The translations under genes and the position numbers were made by a program. A stretch of 64,000 bases of DNA from Paraburkholderia phenazinium. Its GTDB lineage: Bacteria; Pseudomonadota; Gammaproteobacteria; Burkholderiales; Burkholderiaceae. The notes beneath the pieces are model-generated. The model saw nothing but the letters and a program-made list of their open reading frames with translations. It searched no databases and was not told the DNA's origin. Numbering within the stretch: the first letter of the stretch is position 1; each line of letters begins with the position of its first letter. Positions 62,101 to 64,000 of this stretch are shown here, piece by piece. The stretch is from the NCBI RefSeq assembly GCF_900142845.1, contig NZ_FSRU01000001.1, positions 1,302,001-1,366,000 on the forward strand, read 5' to 3'.

Positions 62101-63999
62101 GTGGTCGGCGTCGGCGACATGTCGGGCGACGTGTTCGGCAACGGCATGCTGCTGTCGCCGCATATCAAGCTGGTGGCCGCATTCGATCACCGGCATGTCT
62201 TCCTCGATCCGCAACCCGATCCCGCCGCCAGTCTGGCGGAGCGTGGGCGCATCTTTATCCTCGAACGCTCCAGTTGGGCCGACTACGATCCCGCCTTGAT
62301 CTCGGCCGGCGGCGGCGTGTTTCCGCGTACGGCGAAAACGATTCCCGTGTCGTCCGCGATGCAGGCCGTGCTCGGCATCAATGCCGCTGCACTCGCGCCG
62401 AACGAACTGATTCGCGCGATCTTGCAGGCACCGGTGGATCTGCTCTACAACGGCGGCATCGGCACCTACGTCAAGGCGAGCCGCGAAACGCACGCGCAGG
62501 TCGGCGACCGTACCAACGACGCGGTACGCGTGAACGGCGCGGATCTGCGCTGCAAGGTGGTGGCGGAGGGCGGCAACCTGGGACTCACGCACCTGGGACG
62601 CATCGAATTCGCGTTACGCGGTGGGCGCATCAATACCGATGCGATCGACAACTCAGCTGGCGTCGATTGTTCGGATCACGAAGTGAACATCAAGATTCTG
62701 CTCGGCCTCGTGGTGGCGGACGGCGAGATGACCGAGAAGCAGCGCAATGCCTTGCTCGCCGATATGACCGATGAAGTCGGCCTGCTGGTGCTGCAGGACA
62801 ACTACTATCAGACCCAGGCGCTGTCGATTGCGGGGCGCTACAGCGTCGAACTGTTCGATGCGGAAACGCGCTTCATGCGCTGGCTCGAACGGGCCGGGCG
62901 TCTGAACCGCGTGATCGAGTTCCTGCCGACAGACGAGGAAATCGCCGAGCGCCAGGCTGCGAAGCAAGGGCTGACCTCGCCGGAGCGCGCGGTGCTGCTC
63001 GCCTACAGCAAGATGTGGCTCTACGATGCGCTGGTCGCATCCGACATGCCGGAAGACCCCCTGGTCAGCAGCATGTTGATCGACTATTTTCCGAAGCCGC
63101 TGCGGCAGCGCTTTCGCGAGCCGATGCATCGTCATCCGCTGCGGCGCGAGATCCTCGCCACCTATCTGACGAACGCGCTGGTCAACCGGGTGGGCTGCGA
63201 ATTCATCCACAGGCTGATGGAGGAGACTGACGCCCAGCCGGGCGAGATCGTGCGGGCCTGCATCATGGCTCGCGATGTGTTCGATCTCGACGAGGTGTGG
63301 CACAGCATCGACGCGCTCGATAACCGCGTAGCCGACGACGTGCAGGCGCGCATGTTCGTCGAGGTGGCGCGGCTCGTCGAGCGTGCGGCGCTGTGGTTCC
63401 TGCGGCAACTGCAAACGGGTGCCGTCAGCGACGTGACGGATCTGCTGACGCGTTGCCGCGATGCGGCCCAGCGGCTCGCGTCGCAATGGCCGTCGCTGTT
63501 GCCCGCCGCGGACCTGGAGGCGCTCTCGGAACGCCAGCGGGTCCTTGTGGATGCAGGCGTGGATAGCGAACTGGCGGTGCGCGTGGCGAGCGGCGAAATC
63601 TCCGCGGCGGTGCTCGATATTGCCGAGGTGGCGGCCAAGTGCGGCAAGGATCTCGAACGGGTGGCGGGGGTGTATTTCGCGCTCGGCACGCAGCTCAACT
63701 ACGGCTGGATCGGCGAGCGTGCGAATGCGCTGCCCACGCCGACGCATTGGGACACGCTGGCGCGCGCCGCCGCGCTTGCCGAGCTGGCGCGCCTGAAGCG
63801 CGCCTTGACGACGAGCGCGCTGATGGGCGCGGAGGAAGCATCGACGCCGGAGGAGCTGGTCGAAACATGGCGTGAACAACGGGCGGCGCCGCTCGAACGT
63901 TATGCGCGCCTGCTGGCCGATCTGCGCGCCTCGGGCGGTGCGAGCCTGTCCGTGCTGCTGGTGATCGTGCGTGAAATGGCGTTGCTGGAGCGGGCTTGA
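59164..63999 (+). CDS. gdhB: NAD-dependent glutamate dehydrogenase (large ~180 kDa type)
   Basis: A complete 1611-residue NAD-glutamate dehydrogenase that converts glutamate to 2-oxoglutarate and ammonia. The long N-terminal regulatory half contains ACT-like segments (VIEIVNDDMPFLVDSVSMAV) and LEWMVDNHFTFLGQRDYELV. The catalytic part has GLRWSDRREDFRTEVLGLMK and the lysine region VIVPVGSKGGFVVKN (near residue 842). The dinucleotide-binding region follows (FSVVGVGDMSGDVFGNGMLL), with KVVAEGGNLGLTHLGRIEFA later. The length matches the family. The ATG at 59164 has a strong GGAGGAG ribosome binding site. It stands downstream of GABA catabolism genes, so 2-oxoglutarate/glutamate balance links them loosely. 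Confidence 0.95.
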   Translation: MQAKNEESVAHLLNDVVEFARGRLPEPAFAVVEPFLRHYYDFVDADDLQSRAIADLYGAALAHWQTAQRFVPGSERLRVYNPILEQHGWHSDHTVIEIVNDDMPFLVDSVSMAVNRLGLALHSVVHPVFRIWRGADGSIVRVGQGAEDAADTQSQLASFIHFEVDRCGDAAKLDGLRDDIAKVLGDVRAAVEDWPKIVEIARTTIKDMKGREAGAEGAEARAFLEWMVDNHFTFLGQRDYELVSHDVGFGLRALPESGLGILRDTLRPVGAADVTPLPAAAAQIITGASPIFLTKANTRATVHRPGYLDYVGIKLTGADGKTIGERRFIGLYTSTAYLVSAAEIPIVRRKCANIVRRAGFLPKGHLAKSLVTVLETYPRDELFQAEEDQLYDIALGVLRLQEHQRTRLFVRRDRFDRFVSCLVFVPRDKYNTDLRRRIANLLTEAFNGASVEFTPLLSESTLARIHFVVHAEPGAMPDVDTRELEARLVQVTRRWQDDLADALLDAFGEEQGNRLLQHYADSFPAGYRDDYPARTAVRDIELIERLQSNERIAMNLYRPIESGPRAFRFKVYRAGHPIALSRSLPMLEHLGVRVDEERPYLIEALDATPAWIHDFGLELADDAEFDIERVKNLFEDAFEQVWTGEIESDDFNRLVLRAQLAAREVTILRAYAKYLRQVGSTFSDAYIERALTGNPTIARKLVELFVARFDPRVGDSREARVELLLKWIDTALDQVPNLDEDRILRQFLGVIKATERTNYYRLDHEGHPKPYLSFKFNPARVPGLPEPKPMFEIWVYSPRVEGVHLRGGRAARGGLRWSDRREDFRTEVLGLMKAQMVKNVVIVPVGSKGGFVVKNPPPPSDREAWLREGIACYQTFLRGLLDLTDNLVGNEIVPPPDVVRHDPDDPYLVVAADKGTATFSDYANAISQEYGFWLDDAFASGGSVGYDHKKMAITARGAWESVKRHFREMGVDTQTTDFSVVGVGDMSGDVFGNGMLLSPHIKLVAAFDHRHVFLDPQPDPAASLAERGRIFILERSSWADYDPALISAGGGVFPRTAKTIPVSSAMQAVLGINAAALAPNELIRAILQAPVDLLYNGGIGTYVKASRETHAQVGDRTNDAVRVNGADLRCKVVAEGGNLGLTHLGRIEFALRGGRINTDAIDNSAGVDCSDHEVNIKILLGLVVADGEMTEKQRNALLADMTDEVGLLVLQDNYYQTQALSIAGRYSVELFDAETRFMRWLERAGRLNRVIEFLPTDEEIAERQAAKQGLTSPERAVLLAYSKMWLYDALVASDMPEDPLVSSMLIDYFPKPLRQRFREPMHRHPLRREILATYLTNALVNRVGCEFIHRLMEETDAQPGEIVRACIMARDVFDLDEVWHSIDALDNRVADDVQARMFVEVARLVERAALWFLRQLQTGAVSDVTDLLTRCRDAAQRLASQWPSLLPAADLEALSERQRVLVDAGVDSELAVRVASGEISAAVLDIAEVAAKCGKDLERVAGVYFALGTQLNYGWIGERANALPTPTHWDTLARAAALAELARLKRALTTSALMGAEEASTPEELVETWREQRAAPLERYARLLADLRASGGASLSVLLVIVREMALLERA

Positions 64000-64000
64000 A

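Noticed and set aside
1..64000. tRNA or rRNA genes
   Set aside because: No cloverleaf-like or ribosomal sequence was recognised on either strand; a tRNAscan run would settle this.

Overview
The window looks like a stretch of Paraburkholderia/Burkholderia chromosome (Burkholderiaceae, Betaproteobacteria). It is uniformly GC-rich and densely coded, and most genes resemble families common in that group: an ECF sigma/anti-sigma pair, LysR regulators, an OmpC-type porin, AAHS transporters, a MocR/GabR regulator and the ~180 kDa NAD-dependent glutamate dehydrogenase. It also carries the palindromic intergenic repeat typical of these genomes. No rRNA, tRNA or CRISPR array was found. Family and organism assignments come from recognising sequence patterns by eye, not from searches.

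Layout. 1-2.6 kb: the end of an ECF sigma factor, its zinc-finger anti-sigma factor, a Tat-exported metallophosphoesterase and a cupredoxin. 2.6-5.3 kb: a convergent CSS-EAL c-di-GMP phosphodiesterase and a GNAT acetyltransferase. 5.4-18.4 kb: a large tightly coupled block encoding a DUF6916-like protein, a tail-collar protein, a ~1985-residue DUF4347 protein with nine cadherin-like repeats, a TolC-like lipoprotein, an HlyD-like adaptor, a GAF-HlyD fusion and a PqqD-M50 protease-HlyD fusion. It resembles a type I secretion locus but has no ABC ATPase. This is the best candidate for an undescribed system here. 18.5-20.9 kb: a DUF2322 protein, a solitary HEPN-like protein and an orphan terminator that may end a small RNA. 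21-29.1 kb: ordinary accessory metabolism made of SDR enzymes with divergent regulators, a PhyH dioxygenase, an RcnB-like protein, and a LysR regulator divergent from an MFS pump.

29.2-40 kb: a functionally coherent acetate/alcohol and pH/stress cluster. It contains a histidine kinase, a DUF892 ferritin-like protein, a P3A proton ATPase, acetyl-CoA synthetase, the SatP acetate channel, a broken pntB remnant, AdhP alcohol dehydrogenase, small proteins, a double PRC-barrel protein and a Crp/Fnr regulator. Seven intergenic copies of a motif close to ACG-N2-ACCGTACAGAC lie upstream of these transcription units, all oriented like the downstream gene. This suggests one regulon that has not been described from this sequence.

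40-47.1 kb: an aromatic keto-acid locus with a LysR regulator, benzoylformate decarboxylase, benzaldehyde-type dehydrogenase, AAHS transporter and porin. 47.2-53.6 kb: GABA degradation with gabD, gabT and a divergent gabR. gabT and gabD are separated by a long palindromic repeat into which an IS3-family element has inserted, leaving a 3-bp target duplication (GTG). 53.6-56.4 kb: a PhnC-PhnD-PhnE phosphonate-type ABC importer. 56.6-59.0 kb: an M14 metallopeptidase, an alpha/beta hydrolase and a DUF3455 secreted protein. 59.1-64.0 kb: complete NAD-glutamate dehydrogenase, preceded by an 18-bp-stem hairpin that overlaps its predicted promoter.
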